A stretch of 64,000 nucleotides of DNA from Streptomyces mirabilis. GTDB lineage: Bacteria > Actinomycetota > Actinomycetes > Streptomycetales > Streptomycetaceae. The stretch covers positions 6,758,001-6,822,000 of the forward strand of contig NZ_JBCJKP010000001.1 of NCBI RefSeq assembly GCF_039503195.1, read 5' to 3'. The position numbers and the translations under genes are program-made. Numbering within the stretch: position 1 is the stretch's first letter; the number at the start of each line of letters is the position of its first letter. The notes under the pieces are model-generated. The model had not been told where the DNA came from, searched no databases, and worked only from the letters and a program-made list of their open reading frames with translations. Shown here piece after piece: positions 31,788 to 42,003 of the stretch.

Positions 31788-34700
31788 CTACGCCTCGAAC
31801 ACCTCACGCACCAGCTGCTCCTGCTCGGCCTGGTGCCGCTTCGCCGAGCCCACGGCCGGGGACGAGCCGGCCGGGCGGGAGATGCGGCGCAGCCGCTCGG
31901 CGCCCGGGATGTCGGCGCCGACGGCCAGGTCCAGGTGGTCGATCAGGTTGAGGGCGATGAAGGGCCACGCGCCCTGGTTCGCCGGCTCCTCCTGGGCCCA
32001 CAGGTACTTCTCGGCGTTCGGGTACTTGGCGATCTCCGCCTGGAGCTCCGCACCCGCGAGCGGGTACAGGCGCTCGATGCGGATGATCGCGGTGTCCGTG
32101 ACGCCGCGCTTCTGCCGCTCGGCCTCGAGGTCGTAGTACAGCTTGCCGGCGCAGAAGACGACCTTGCGGACCGCCGCGGCCTCGACCGAGTCGTCGCCGA
32201 TGACGGGGCGGAAGGCGCCCGTGGTGAACTCCTCCGTCTTCGACGCGGCGGCCTTGAGGCGCAGCATCGACTTCGGGGTGAAGACGACCAGCGGCTTGTG
32301 GTGCGGGTTGTGCACCTGCCACCGCAGGAGGTGGAAGTAGTTCGACGGGAGCGTCGGCTGGGCGACCGTCATGTTGTTCTGCGCGCACAGCTGGAGGAAG
32401 CGCTCGATGCGGGCCGAGGAGTGGTCCGGGCCCTGGCCCTCGTAGCCGTGCGGGAGGAGGAGGGTGACGCCGGACGTCTGGCCCCACTTCTGCTCCGCGG
32501 CCGAGATGTACTCGTCGACGACCGTCTGCGCGCCGTTGACGAAGTCGCCGAACTGCGCCTCCCACATCACGAGGGCGTCCGGGCGGGCCAGCGAGTAGCC
32601 GTACTCGAAGCCCATGACCGCGTACTCGGAGAGCAGGGAGTCGTAGACGTTGTAGCGGGCCTGGTCGTCGGAGAGGTACTGGAGCGGGGTGAAGTCCTCG
32701 CCCGTGACCCGGTCGATCAGGACCGCGTGGCGCTGGCCGAAGGTGCCGCGGCGGGAGTCCTGGCCCGACAGCCGGACCGGGGTGCCCTCCAGGAGGAGGG
32801 AGCCGATGGCGAGGGTCTCGCCCATGCCCCAGTCGATCGTGCCGTCCTCGATCATCGCCGCCCGGCGCTGCAGCTGCGGCAGCAGACGCGGGTGGACGGT
32901 GACGTTGTCGGGGATGTTGACCTGGGACTCGGCGATCCGCTTGACGACCTCCTGGGAGACCGCGGTCTGCACGGCCACCGGGAACTGCGCCTGCGGGTCC
33001 GAGATCTGCACCTCGGCCCCCTGCGAGACGGCCTCGCGGACCTCGGTGAACACCTTCTCCAGCTGGCCCTGGAAGTCCTGCAGCGCCTGCTCGGCCTCTT
33101 CGAGGGTGATGTCGCCGCGGCCGATCAGGGACTCGGTGTAGAGCTTGCGCACCGAGCGCTTCTTGTCGATCAGGTCGTACATCAGCGGCTGCGTGAACGC
33201 CGGGTTGTCCGACTCGTTGTGCCCGCGACGGCGGTAGCAGATGAGGTCGATCACGACGTCCTTGTTGAACGCCTGGCGGAACTCGAAGGCCAGGCGAGCG
33301 ACGCGGACGACGGCCTCGGGGTCGTCGCCGTTCACGTGGAAGATCGGCGCCTCGATCATGCGGGCCACATCGGTGGCGTACATGGAGGAGCGCGAGGACT
33401 CCGGGGCGGCGGTGAAGCCGACCTGGTTGTTGATGACGATGTGGACCGTGCCGCCGGTGCGGTAGCCACGCAGCTGCGACATGTTCAGCGTCTCGGCGAC
33501 CACACCCTGGCCCGCGAAGGCCGCGTCACCGTGCAGGGCGACCGGCAGGACGGTGAAGTCCGTGCCGCCCTTGTTGATGATGTCCTGCTTGGCGCGGGCG
33601 ATGCCCTCGATGACCGGGTCGACCGTCTCCAGGTGGGAGGGGTTCGCGGCCAGCGAGACCTTGATCTGCTCGCCGTCGAGGCCGGTGAAGGTGCCCTCGG
33701 CGCCCAGGTGGTACTTCACGTCGCCGGAGCCGTGCATCGACTTCGGGTCGAGGTTGCCCTCGAACTCGCGGAAGATCTGCGCGTACGACTTGCCGACGAT
33801 GTTGGCGAGGACGTTCAGGCGGCCGCGGTGGGCCATGCCGATGACGACCTCGTCCAGGCGGGACTCCGCGGCGCTGTCGATCACGGCGTCGAGCAGCGGG
33901 ATGACGGACTCGCCGCCCTCCAGGGAGAAGCGCTTCTGGCCGACGTACTTCGTCTGCAGGAAGGTCTCGAAGGCCTCCGCCGCATTCAGGCGGCGCAGGA
34001 TGCGCAGCTGCTCCTCGCGCTCCGGCTTGGAGTGCGGGCGCTCGACGCGGTCCTGGATCCACTTGCGCTGCTTCGGGTCCTGGATGTGCATGAACTCGAT
34101 GCCGGTGGTGCGGCAGTACGAGTCGCGCAGCACACCGAGGATGTCGCGCAGCTTCATCATCGACTTGCCGGAGAAGCCGCCGACCGCGAACTCGCGCTCC
34201 AGGTCCCACAGGGTGAGGCCGTGCTCGGTGATGTCGAGGTCGGGGTGCTTGCGCTGGCGGTACTCCAGCGGGTCGGTGTCGGCCATGACGTGGCCGCGGA
34301 CCCGGTAGGAGTGGATCAGCTCGAAGACGCGGGCGGCCTTCGTGACGTCGTCGTCGTGGCTGGCGTCGATGTCCTTGAGCCAGCGGACCGGCTCGTAGGG
34401 GATGCGCAGGGCCTCGAAGATCTCGTCGAAGAAGCCGTTCTCACCGAGGAGGAGGTTCGCGACGATCCTGAGGAACTCGCCGGAGGCGGCGCCCTGGATC
34501 ACCCGGTGGTCGTAGGTCGACGTGAGCGTCATGACCTTCGAGATGCCGAGCTTGTTCAGGGTGTCCTGGGAGGTGCCCTGGAACTCCGCCGGGTAGTCCA
34601 TGGAGCCGACGCCCATGATGACCGACTGGCCGGGCATCAGACGCGGGACGGAGTGGACGGTGCCGAGGCCGCCGGGGTTGGTCAGGGAGACCGTGACACC

Positions 34701-35615
34701 GGTGAAGTCGTCCATCGTCAGCTTGCCGTCGCGGGCGCGGCGGACGATGTCCTCGTAGGCCTGCCAGAACTCGAAGAAGTTCAGCGTCTCGGCCTTCTTG
34801 ATGCCGGCGACGACGAGCTGGCGGTCGCCGTTCGGCTTCACCAGGTCGATGGCGAGACCGAAGTTGACGTGCGCGGGCTTGACGAGGGTGGGCTTCCCGT
34901 CCTTCTCCGCGTAGTGCCAGTTCATCGACGGCATGGCCTTGATGGCCTGCACCATCGCGTAGCCGATGAGGTGGGTGAAGGAGATCTTCCCGCCCCGGGC
35001 GCGCTTCAGGTGGTTGTTGATGACGATGCGGTTGTCGAAGAGCAGCTTCACCGGGACCGCGCGCACGGACGTGGCCGTGGGCAGCTCCAGGGAGGCGTTC
35101 ATGTTCTTCGCGACGGCACCGGCGGGACCACGCAGCGTGACGTACTCGGGACCATCGGGGGCCTGGGTCGCGGGCTCGGCCTTCGGCTTCGCGGCGGCCG
35201 GAGCGGCCTTCACGGGGGCCGGGGCGGCGACAGCGGGCTTCGGCGCCACCGGAGCGGCGGCGGGAGCGGCGGCCTGGACGGGCGCAGGAGCGGCCTGAGC
35301 CGGGGCTGCGGGCGCCGCGGGTGCGGCCGGGGCCGCCGGAGCGGCAGGCGCGGCCTGTGGCGTCGCTGACGGGGTGGTGGTCCCTGCGGCCCCCGCGGCC
35401 GCAGTACCCGCCGAAGCCGAGGCGGCAGGAGCCCCCGGCTTGTAGTCGGCGAAGAAGTCCCACCAGGCTCGGTCTACCGAATTCGGGTCCTGGAGGTACT
35501 GCTGATAGATCTCGTCGACGAGCCATTCGTTCGCACCGAACGCGGCCGCGGGGTTCTTCCCGGCGGCTTGGTCATCGGTCGAGATGCTCGAGTTACTGGG
35601 GGACTGTGGCGACAC
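31788..35615 (-). CDS. kgd: 2-oxoglutarate dehydrogenase E1/E2-fusion (Kgd/OdhA type)
   Basis: From GTG 35615 the protein is 1275 aa. Order: E1 N-terminal arm ([27 protein letters not shown], about 25-60); a long Ala/Pro linker; an E2-type acyltransferase domain ([19 protein letters not shown], then [16 protein letters not shown]) without a lipoyl domain; and the ThDP-dependent E1 domain ([46 protein letters not shown]). This is the actinobacterial KGD/OdhA layout of the TCA-cycle complex. GTG 35642 is an alternative start nine residues upstream, but the homologous start [10 protein letters not shown] is at 35615. The E2p and E3 partners are not in the window. Confidence 0.95.
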   Translation of the reverse strand: MSPQSPSNSSISTDDQAAGKNPAAAFGANEWLVDEIYQQYLQDPNSVDRAWWDFFADYKPGAPAASASAGTAAAGAAGTTTPSATPQAAPAAPAAPAAPAAPAAPAQAAPAPVQAAAPAAAPVAPKPAVAAPAPVKAAPAAAKPKAEPATQAPDGPEYVTLRGPAGAVAKNMNASLELPTATSVRAVPVKLLFDNRIVINNHLKRARGGKISFTHLIGYAMVQAIKAMPSMNWHYAEKDGKPTLVKPAHVNFGLAIDLVKPNGDRQLVVAGIKKAETLNFFEFWQAYEDIVRRARDGKLTMDDFTGVTVSLTNPGGLGTVHSVPRLMPGQSVIMGVGSMDYPAEFQGTSQDTLNKLGISKVMTLTSTYDHRVIQGAASGEFLRIVANLLLGENGFFDEIFEALRIPYEPVRWLKDIDASHDDDVTKAARVFELIHSYRVRGHVMADTDPLEYRQRKHPDLDITEHGLTLWDLEREFAVGGFSGKSMMKLRDILGVLRDSYCRTTGIEFMHIQDPKQRKWIQDRVERPHSKPEREEQLRILRRLNAAEAFETFLQTKYVGQKRFSLEGGESVIPLLDAVIDSAAESRLDEVVIGMAHRGRLNVLANIVGKSYAQIFREFEGNLDPKSMHGSGDVKYHLGAEGTFTGLDGEQIKVSLAANPSHLETVDPVIEGIARAKQDIINKGGTDFTVLPVALHGDAAFAGQGVVAETLNMSQLRGYRTGGTVHIVINNQVGFTAAPESSRSSMYATDVARMIEAPIFHVNGDDPEAVVRVARLAFEFRQAFNKDVVIDLICYRRRGHNESDNPAFTQPLMYDLIDKKRSVRKLYTESLIGRGDITLEEAEQALQDFQGQLEKVFTEVREAVSQGAEVQISDPQAQFPVAVQTAVSQEVVKRIAESQVNIPDNVTVHPRLLPQLQRRAAMIEDGTIDWGMGETLAIGSLLLEGTPVRLSGQDSRRGTFGQRHAVLIDRVTGEDFTPLQYLSDDQARYNVYDSLLSEYAVMGFEYGYSLARPDALVMWEAQFGDFVNGAQTVVDEYISAAEQKWGQTSGVTLLLPHGYEGQGPDHSSARIERFLQLCAQNNMTVAQPTLPSNYFHLLRWQVHNPHHKPLVVFTPKSMLRLKAAASKTEEFTTGAFRPVIGDDSVEAAAVRKVVFCAGKLYYDLEAERQKRGVTDTAIIRIERLYPLAGAELQAEIAKYPNAEKYLWAQEEPANQGAWPFIALNLIDHLDLAVGADIPGAERLRRISRPAGSSPAVGSAKRHQAEQEQLVREVFEA

Positions 35616-35897
35616 GGCGGCAACCGCCCTCTTCCGCTTCACAAGGTGATGGACAGCGGGAATTAAGGCTACGCCCCCATGGCCGAGAAGGTCAGGCCGG
35701 GCCGGTCCAACGTCGTGTAAGTCACATCGGAAAGCGTGTTTCGGGGAAGGAAATGGCGGGAAACAAGCGGGGTTTCGGTCCGGAATGGGTACGTCGATCC
35801 AGGGTCGCGGTACGACTCACACGGCCCTGTGCCTGATCACACGTGTCCACGAGCACGGGACGACGGTGGATCTTGTGGCTCCGGTTCGAACTTTACG

Positions 35898-37040
35898 TCA
35901 ACTTGGGAGAGAAGGAAGCCCTGGAAGGATGACCTGAATCCGGCAGCCCCGCTGGGATTCGGCCACGCCGATCCGACCGCCGTGCAGATCGACCGCCCAC
36001 CGGGCGATGGCGAGCCCGAGCCCCGTACCGCCGTCGCTGCCCGGGCCGTGCGGCGAGGGCACCCCGCCACGGTTGAAGCGCTCGAAGACCCGGTGCCACT
36101 CCGACTGCGGAATGCCGGGGCCCTCGTCCAGGACCTCCAGGGCGAGTGACTCCGGGTAGTCGCCGCGCCGCGCCTTGACCGTCACCCGGCCGTGCGGCGG
36201 GCTGTGCTTGACCGCGTTGTCGATGAGGTTCGCCACGACCTGGTGGATCCGCTCCGGGTCCGCGTGCGCGGTCAGCTCCGGCGGGGACACGTCGAGGTGC
36301 AGATGGACGTCGGTGCGGGTGTGACTGCCGGAGCCCGAGGCGATGCCCGCGCGCACGGAGGCGACCATGTTGGCCTCCTTGAGCACGCCGGACAGGTACG
36401 GCCACACCTCGAAACGGCGCCTGCGCAGGGGTACGACGCCGTTGTCCAGCCTGGAGAGGTCCAGCAGCGTCTCGACCAGCCGGCCCAGCCGCTCCGTCTG
36501 CTTCAGGGCCGTACGCATCGTCTCGGGATCGGCGGCGGAGACGCCGTCCACGACGTTCTCCAGGACCGCGCGCAGGCCCGCGATGGGGGTGCGCAGCTCG
36601 TGCGAGACATTCGCCACGAGTTCCTTGCGCTGGCGGTCCTGGGCCTCCAGTTCGTCGGCCATGAGGTTGATCGTCTGGGCCAGGTCGCCCAGCTCGTCCC
36701 GCCGGTCGTCACGCACCCGGCGGGTGTAGTCGCCGTGCGAGATGGAGCGGGCGACCGTGTTCATCTCGTCCAGCGGAGCCGTGAGCGAATGGGCCACGAA
36801 CTGCGTTATCAGCAGTGTGGCGATCATCGAGAAGACCGTGATGAAGCGGAGCTCCGTCTTGGTGTGCACCGCGATCATCGACAGGCCCGTGGTGATGAGC
36901 ACGGAGATGACGACCAGAGCGCCCAGCTTGGTCTTGATCGAGAAGGGGCGTACGGAGCCCCAGAACCCCTCGCCGCGGCCCGGCTCACCGGGACCGCTCA
37001 CGACGCCCGTGGTTCTGCCCGATTCACCGAGCCCGCTCAT
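35898..37040 (-). CDS. Two-component sensor histidine kinase (HAMP, HisKA)
   Basis: The 380-aa protein has two membrane helices (LGALVVISVLITTGLSMIAV and FITVFSMIATLLITQFVAHSL) separated by only about ten residues, so almost no extracellular sensor. A HAMP domain follows, then HisKA with His147 in ELVANVSHELRTPIAG, and HATPase_c with VVANLIDNAVKHSPP, EVLDEGPGIP and GTGLGLAIARW. It probably senses membrane or intramembrane signals. It follows the response regulator by 47 nt on the same strand. Confidence 0.93.
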   Translation of the reverse strand: MSGLGESGRTTGVVSGPGEPGRGEGFWGSVRPFSIKTKLGALVVISVLITTGLSMIAVHTKTELRFITVFSMIATLLITQFVAHSLTAPLDEMNTVARSISHGDYTRRVRDDRRDELGDLAQTINLMADELEAQDRQRKELVANVSHELRTPIAGLRAVLENVVDGVSAADPETMRTALKQTERLGRLVETLLDLSRLDNGVVPLRRRRFEVWPYLSGVLKEANMVASVRAGIASGSGSHTRTDVHLHLDVSPPELTAHADPERIHQVVANLIDNAVKHSPPHGRVTVKARRGDYPESLALEVLDEGPGIPQSEWHRVFERFNRGGVPSPHGPGSDGGTGLGLAIARWAVDLHGGRIGVAESQRGCRIQVILPGLPSLPS

Positions 37041-37087
37041 GACATCAGCCCCCTACATGAGGTTCCTGGTCCCTGCGGAGACCCGGC

Positions 37088-37825
37088 TCAGGGAGTCGGG
37101 GTCTCCAGGGCGTAGCCCACGCCGTGGACGGTACGGATCCGCTCGGCACCGATCTTCCGGCGCAGCGCCTTGATGTGGCTGTCCACGGTCCGAGTGCCCG
37201 AGGCGTCCGCCCAGTCCCAGACCTCGGCCAGCAACTGCTCGCGGGAGAGTACCGCGCGCGGAGTGTTGGCGAGGCATACCAGGAGGTCGAATTCGGTGGG
37301 CGTGAGGTGCACGTCCTCCGAGCGCACCCGCACCCGGCGCTGCGCGTGGTCGATCTCCAGCTCGCCGAGGCGCAGGATCCCGCTGCGTGGCGTCGAGGCG
37401 GCCACCACGGCCCGCTCGACCCGGCGCAGCAGGACGTGCACGCGCGCGGCCAGCTCGCGCATCGAGAACGGCTTGGTCATGTAGTCGTCGGCGCCGACGC
37501 CGAGCCCGACCAGCATGTCGGTCTCGTCGTCGCGCGCGGTGAGCATCAGCACCGGCACCGGGCGCTGGGCCTGCACGCGTCGGCAGACCTCCAGGCCGTC
37601 GAAGCCGGGCAGCATGATGTCGAGGATCAGCAGGTCGGGCTGCCAGGCCTCTGCTGTGTCGACGGCGGCCGGTCCGTCGCCCGCGGTTTGCACGAGGAAT
37701 CCCTCGGCTCGCAGGCGGGCCGCGATGGCGTCGACGATCGTCGGGTCGTCCTCGACCACCAGCACCCGGCGCTGAGCGCCTGGCGTGGCCGCCGTGCCGT
37801 TGTGCGAGGTGTGTGTCTGCTCCAT
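37088..37825 (-). CDS. OmpR/PhoB-family response regulator
   Basis: The 245-aa protein has a receiver domain (RVLVVEDDPTIVDAIAARLRAEGF; phospho-acceptor Asp69 in DLLILDIMLPGFDG; K in DYMTKPFSMREL) and a winged-helix effector (HLTPTEFDLLVCLANTPRAVLSREQLLAEVWDWADASGTRTVDSHIKALRRKIG). It is the first gene of the pair with the histidine kinase. Regulated genes are unknown. Both genes are read away from the spermidine-synthase-like gene. Confidence 0.94.
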   Translation of the reverse strand: MEQTHTSHNGTAATPGAQRRVLVVEDDPTIVDAIAARLRAEGFLVQTAGDGPAAVDTAEAWQPDLLILDIMLPGFDGLEVCRRVQAQRPVPVLMLTARDDETDMLVGLGVGADDYMTKPFSMRELAARVHVLLRRVERAVVAASTPRSGILRLGELEIDHAQRRVRVRSEDVHLTPTEFDLLVCLANTPRAVLSREQLLAEVWDWADASGTRTVDSHIKALRRKIGAERIRTVHGVGYALETPTP

Positions 37826-37938
37826 CGCCCGCCCCTGAGGTGTGCTTTCCGGAATCCGTGGGGTGATCCCATGACTGCGCTTGACGCTTGAATGATCTGC
37901 GCCAGGGAAGCAGGGTACGGGCAGTCACCTTCGCTCGG

Positions 37939-38616
37939 CTATCCAGGCCCGACCGCGAGGTGGACGACGTCCGGAACGCCCCGGGCAACGGGGATCTCTT
38001 CGGTACGCACCTGGTGGAATCCGGCATTCCGCAGCGTTCCTTCAAATTCCGGAGAGGGCTGCGCCGACCACACGGCGAGCACCCCGCCCGGCTTCAACAC
38101 CCTTGCGCAGCTTGCCAGTCCGGCCGGTCCGTACAGCCCGGTGTTGTCTTCGGTGACGGTCCAGTCGGGGCCGTTGTCGATGTCGAGGCACAGCGCGTCG
38201 TACGTGTCGGAAGTCTCATTGACGTGAGCGAGCAGATCGGATCTCACGATCTCGGTCCGGGGGTCGGCGAGCGCCGCCGCGGAGAGTTCCGCCAGCGGTC
38301 CGTCACGGTGCCAGTCGATGACGGCCCCTTCGCGTTCGACGACGGTGATGTGCCCCCAGCGCGGGTCGGCGGCGGCGTGTGCGAGGGAGAACCCGACACC
38401 GAGCCCCCCGATCAGCACCCTGGGCTCCGCCCGTCCGTCCAGGGCGTCCAGCGCGGCGTCGACGAGCAGCCGTTCCGAGCGGCCGTCGGAGGTGTCCATC
38501 AGGAAGCACCCGTTGGCGATGATCTGCAGCAGCGCCCCGTGACGCCGCAACACGACCTCGCCGTAGGGGCCTTCCCGGCGATCGATGACTACAGGGATGT
38601 CGTACGAGGCAGTCAT
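37939..38616 (-). CDS. Spermidine-synthase-like (polyamine aminopropyltransferase fold) protein
   Basis: The 225-aa protein (MTASYDIPVVIDRREGPYGEVVLRRHGALLQIIANGCFLMDTSDGRSERLLVDAALDAL) resembles the SpeE Rossmann core: PRVLIGGLGVGFSLAHAAADPRWGHITVVEREGAVIDWH and YDALCLDIDNGPDWTVTEDNTGLY. The acidic residue that positions putrescine in true SpeE lies in this DIDNG region, but homologs of this size without the N-terminal beta domain are often called methyltransferase-like. The start is ATG 38616 or ATG 38625 (three residues longer). It is in its own transcription unit. Confidence 0.8.
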   Translation of the reverse strand: MTASYDIPVVIDRREGPYGEVVLRRHGALLQIIANGCFLMDTSDGRSERLLVDAALDALDGRAEPRVLIGGLGVGFSLAHAAADPRWGHITVVEREGAVIDWHRDGPLAELSAAALADPRTEIVRSDLLAHVNETSDTYDALCLDIDNGPDWTVTEDNTGLYGPAGLASCARVLKPGGVLAVWSAQPSPEFEGTLRNAGFHQVRTEEIPVARGVPDVVHLAVGPG

Positions 38617-38671
38617 GGCTCCCATCCTGGCACTTTCACCAGGATGGGCAGCCGAATTAACCCTCGGGAGG

Positions 38672-39790
38672 TCAGAGGTTCAGTCCGTGCCCGTAAGGGA
38701 ACACGGAGTCCTCGGTGTCGCCGGGGACGTCCGGCCGTGACGCCTCGACCGCCCCCATGGAGCGCGGCAGTTCGAACGGCAGTCGCCCCTGGGCCCGCGC
38801 CCGTCCGATGGCGACGTCCAGGAGTGCCGTGTCGCTCGCGCCGTAGTCGGCGACCAGCGCGGCCGCCTTCGCGGCGATCCCGGTGAGGACGGCGGGCCGT
38901 TCGAGGTTGACGCACACCAGCGTGGGCACCGCGTCCAGCAGTCGCAGGATCTCCTTGAGCTCGTCCTCCGGGAAGGCCAGCGACCCCGAGTGGAAGAAGG
39001 ACTCGAAGAGACCGAGGCGCTCCTCGGAGGGCGTGCGCAGCCGCAGGACCGCGAGGTCCGCGTCGACGGGATCGGCGACGACATTGCCGTACGCGGCGGC
39101 CACTTGCTCGGAGGCGGGCCTCCACGGCCGCCTCGAAGGGCTGGAGGTGGTACTCACGCAGGCCGCCCGGGTAGATCTGCTCCTTGCCCTGCGCGAAGTG
39201 CGGGTCCTCGCCGTCCTTCTGCGGTCCGCCGCCGGGGAAGTGCTCGACCATGGCGGCGACGGAGTCCGGTCCGAGCCTCGTCCCCGGGAGACCGCGTACG
39301 CACGCCCGAACCAGCTCGCTCGTCGGCTCCGCGCTGGATCCGAACGTGCCGCTCCGGCGCGACCAGCGCGGCTCGGTGGCCAGGTCGATCGGCGGGTGCA
39401 GCGCGACCCGGAAGCCCACCGCCAGGTACTCGCGACGGACCGTGTCCCCGAAGCGCTCCACCAGCGCCGGGTCGCCGATCGCGGCCAGGCCCAGGGGTTC
39501 GGGCCAGGCGGAGCAGGCGCCGGAGTTGAAGGAGGCGCCCGGGTGGTCGGTGAACGCGTGGCGCGGGTCGGTGGAGAGGGTGACCGGGATGCCCAGACGG
39601 GTGCTCGCGGCCGGCTCCTGGACCTGGTTGACCCACTGGGCCGTCTCGCGCACGCCGTACTGGCCGACGAGGTTGAAGTGGGTCAGTCCCCTGCCCTCGA
39701 TCAGCTCGGGGGCGGGGCGTGCACGAGGGGCCCGTCGGTGGCGAAGGTGCCGTCCGCGTCCTGCTCGCCGAGGCGGGCGATCCCGGCCAC
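38672..39790 (-). pseudogene. GH3 beta-glucosidase pseudogene (5' truncated, internal deletion, frameshifts)
   Basis: Three pieces in different minus-strand frames make up a broken family 3 glycosidase. An extreme N-terminal piece DADGTFATDGPLVHAPP lies at about 39715-39770. A larger N-terminal piece at about 39118-39712 (ELIEGRGLTHFNLVGQYGVRETAQW...LGIPVTLSTDPRHAF...AAMVEHFPGGGPQKDG...LREYHLQPFEAAVEA) is in another frame. The C-terminal piece at 38672-39118 (EQVAAAYGNVVADPVDADLAVLRLRTP...RLPFELPRSMGAV...FPYGHGLNL) is in a third. The catalytic aspartate region between the last two pieces, roughly 200 residues, is missing, and the true N-terminus is cut off. The gene cannot make an active enzyme. 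Confidence 0.85.
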
Positions 39791-40111
39791 CCCGCCCACG
39801 CGTTCTTCGTGCAGTGCTACGCCGATCTCGTCGAGGTCGGCGTAGCACTGCACGAGGCGGTCGCGAGCGGCGAACTGAAGCCCGACACCGACTGCGAGGC
39901 GCTCGCCGAGGAGTTCGCCGCCGTCATGGACGGCATCCAGCTGCAGTGGGCCCTCGACCCCACGGGCGTCGACATGTCCGCTCGGACGCGGGCCTACCTC
40001 CACCGGCTGCTGCGCTCGATCACCGTCTCGGGCGCGGGGCTGCCTTCGGACGCACATGCAGGACTGACTTGTTCGCACGCAGGGACCGACTCGGACGCGC
40101 GCACGGACTGA
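39755..40111 (+). pseudogene. TetR-family regulator remnant (HTH domain missing)
   Basis: The frame EAGDPGHPAHAFFVQCYADLVEVGVALHEAVASGELKPDTDCEALAEEFAAVMDGIQLQWALDPTGVDMSARTRAYLHRLLRSIT is the C-terminal ligand-binding half of a TetR regulator. No helix-turn-helix is found upstream in any plus frame; the gene is cut at the same point where the GH3 pseudogene loses its 5' end. The two genes would have been divergent, so one deletion removed the shared promoter and both N-termini. The open frame may still be translated as a fragment but cannot bind DNA. Confidence 0.75.
39807..39855. repeat. Near-perfect 49-bp palindrome inside the TetR remnant
   Basis: Arm CGTGCAGTGCTACGCCGA (39808-39825) is exactly repeated inverted at 39837-39854, with one more pair outside, and the 11-nt centre is itself largely self-complementary. 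It lies beside the GH3/TetR junction. Confidence 0.85.
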
Positions 40112-40185
40112 CTCGGACGCGTGTGCGGAGACGGCGACCCCGGACGCCGTACGCGCTTATCAGGTTGCTATGAATCGCCTCCCAC

Positions 40186-41181
40186 GTGGCGTCGGTCATA
40201 GACAGCGGCGCCGCGAGCCCCCAAAGGTGGGGCGGGACGGAAGGAGCCCCTCACCTTGGACCGGAGCACGACCGCGACGGCGACGGCAGTGGCGACGACC
40301 ACGGCCCCGACGGCCTCCTCGGCCGATGCCGCGCTCAAGGACCCACAGGCAGGCACGCTTCTCCTGGACGGGGTGCCGCGACAACGCGGCGCCACGGCCG
40401 TGTTGCCCGCCCCCGCCCGGCGACGACATCCCCTGTACTCGCCCCTCCCGCCCCATCCGCTCCACCCGTCTCCCGCGCCCTCGCCCGGCTCCGGTCACTT
40501 CGTCCCTGGCGGCTGCTGCCCACCCCCACCGGAACGCCGTTCACCTTCGGTTACGCGGTCGTGCTCACCGTCACCGCGATGGTCACCGACTACGCGGACC
40601 CCTCCCTCGTCCACGCCTTGCAGCAGGGGTCCAGCACCGATGTCGCGCACCTCGTACGCGAACCGGTGCTGGTGCTGCTGGCCAGCGCGCTGTGGATGGC
40701 GGGCGGGATCACCTCGCCGTACGCCATCGGGTTCGTGCTGGTGCTGACCGCGCTGGAGCGGCGGATAGGCGGCCTGCGGGCCGCCGGAGTCTTTCTGCTC
40801 GGGCACGTCGTGGCCACCTTGGCCACCGAGGTGCCCGTCGGCCTTTCCGTGCTGGTGGGAGACCTCCCCGACAGCTCCTTGCACCGCCTCGACTACGGCA
40901 TCAGCTTCGGCGTCGCCACGAGCGTCGGCGCGCTCGCCGGGCTGCTGAGGCCCTGGCTGCGCTGGCCGCTGCTGGTCGTCTTCGGCTCGATGGTCGTCGG
41001 GGACCTGCTCGAATTCGCCGACCCGATGACGGACTGGGGGCACGTGATGTCCCTGGCGATCGGGGTGTCGACCTGGCCGCTGGTCCGGGGCTGGCGCCGC
41101 GCCCGTACGCAGGCGGCCTCCGGCCCCGCCACCCCCGCCGCCGTACACACCGCTCGGACGCCCGGCACCGTCGCCGCCTAG
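40186..41181 (+). CDS. Rhomboid-like integral membrane protein, probable frame change near 5' end
   Basis: From about 40480 to 41181 the frame encodes a hydrophobic protein: LPTPTGTPFTFGYAVVLTVTAMVTDYADPSLVHALQQGSS, then VREPVLVLLASALWMAGGI, SPYAIGFVLVLTALERRIGG, AGVFLLGHVVATLATEVPVGLSVL, RLDYGISFGVATSVGALAGLL and HVMSLAIGVSTWPLVRGW, about six helices resembling actinobacterial rhomboid-like proteins. No Ser-His dyad (GxSG) is evident, so protease activity is doubtful. The stated GTG start is only the open-frame limit. Between 40256 and about 40410 another frame, beginning TTG after AAGGAG (DRSTTATATAVATTTAPTASSADAALKDPQ), has better codon positions, suggesting a frameshift. Confidence 0.65.
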   Translation: MASVIDSGAASPQRWGGTEGAPHLGPEHDRDGDGSGDDHGPDGLLGRCRAQGPTGRHASPGRGAATTRRHGRVARPRPATTSPVLAPPAPSAPPVSRALARLRSLRPWRLLPTPTGTPFTFGYAVVLTVTAMVTDYADPSLVHALQQGSSTDVAHLVREPVLVLLASALWMAGGITSPYAIGFVLVLTALERRIGGLRAAGVFLLGHVVATLATEVPVGLSVLVGDLPDSSLHRLDYGISFGVATSVGALAGLLRPWLRWPLLVVFGSMVVGDLLEFADPMTDWGHVMSLAIGVSTWPLVRGWRRARTQAASGPATPAAVHTARTPGTVAA

Positions 41182-41189
41182 CACCGCGG

Positions 41190-41840
41190 GTGGTCGGGGT
41201 GTTCGGGGCGGGCCCGGTCCGGTCGGGCCAGGTGGCCCGGGCCGCCGTCAGCCGTCGGGCCCGCTCCGGGACGCCGAGGCGGCGCTCCTGTTGCGCACGC
41301 GCTCCGTGGAGCCTGTCGGTGAGCTGGTACGGGTCGCCGCGCAGGTCGTAGTACGCGCCGTAGTACTCGCGAAACAGGACCTCGCCGCCGTTCACCCCGC
41401 CGGGCAGCCGACCCTGCCGGTCCAGGCGGAGGCCGGAGTACGCGGAGGCCCGGAGTACGCGGAGGCCGTAGCACTCCGTGTACTGCTTCGTCTTGCCGAT
41501 GTACGTCGCCGTACTGCTCCGTCTTGCCGATGTACGTCGCCCAGCTGTGGATCGGCTGCTTGTCCTCGACGTGCGCCGTGCGCCGTGAGCCGGTCGTCGG
41601 TCCTGGCCGTGCCGAGTCCCCCGAGCCAGTCGACGGTCTCGGGCCTCGCCCGCTCCGTTCCTCTGGGTGGGTCGTCGGTGACGACGACGAGGATGGTGGG
41701 CCGCCCGGAACGATGGCCGCCGGGAGCGGCGGGCGCGGTGGCGGCCGGGGCCCGCCCGACGGCCGCCGTCCCGGCGCCCACGACCACCCGGCGCCGAGTC
41801 GACCCCCGTCCCCGTCCCTGCTCCTGCCCTCGTGCGGGAC
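41190..41840 (-). pseudogene. Sulfatase pseudogene disrupted by tandem duplications
   Basis: On the minus strand an N-terminal piece reads STRRRVVVGAGTAAVGRAP (Tat-like twin arginine) and then GRPTILVVVTDDPPRGTERARPETVDWLGGLGT (41620-41820), the start of a sulfatase with the metal-binding DD. A C-terminal piece reads FREYYGAYYDLRGDPYQLTDRLH (about 41290-41390), the usual sulfatase end. The middle with the formylglycine cysteine is missing. A 17-bp and a 31-bp tandem duplication, neither a multiple of three, break the frame between the pieces. The gene is dead. Confidence 0.8.
41431..41541. repeat. 17-bp and 31-bp tandem duplications in the sulfatase pseudogene
   Basis: GGAGTACGCGGAGGCC plus one base occurs twice in tandem (41431-41447, 41448-41464). 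A 31-bp unit starting GTACTGCT and ending GATGTACGTCGCC occurs twice (41480-41510, 41511-41541) with a single mismatch. Both are recent duplications by their near identity. Confidence 0.85.
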
Positions 41841-42003
41841 CTGTTCTGCCCTCGTACGGGAAGGGACGGCGGGCCGACGGCGTTGACCGCACCACAGGCG
41901 CTCGCCGCGTATTTGCGGCGGAGTGGCGCCGACCAAGAGGGAAGCGGGGCGGATACCCCGCCGACCTGTGCGGATGTCTCCGTGGCGCGGAGTCGGGAGA
42001 GCG

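Noticed and set aside
31833..35369. A 1178-aa plus-strand open frame opposite kgd
   Set aside because: It mirrors kgd codons, is dominated by Val/Asp/Arg/Leu and has no recognisable domain; kgd has full-length homology.
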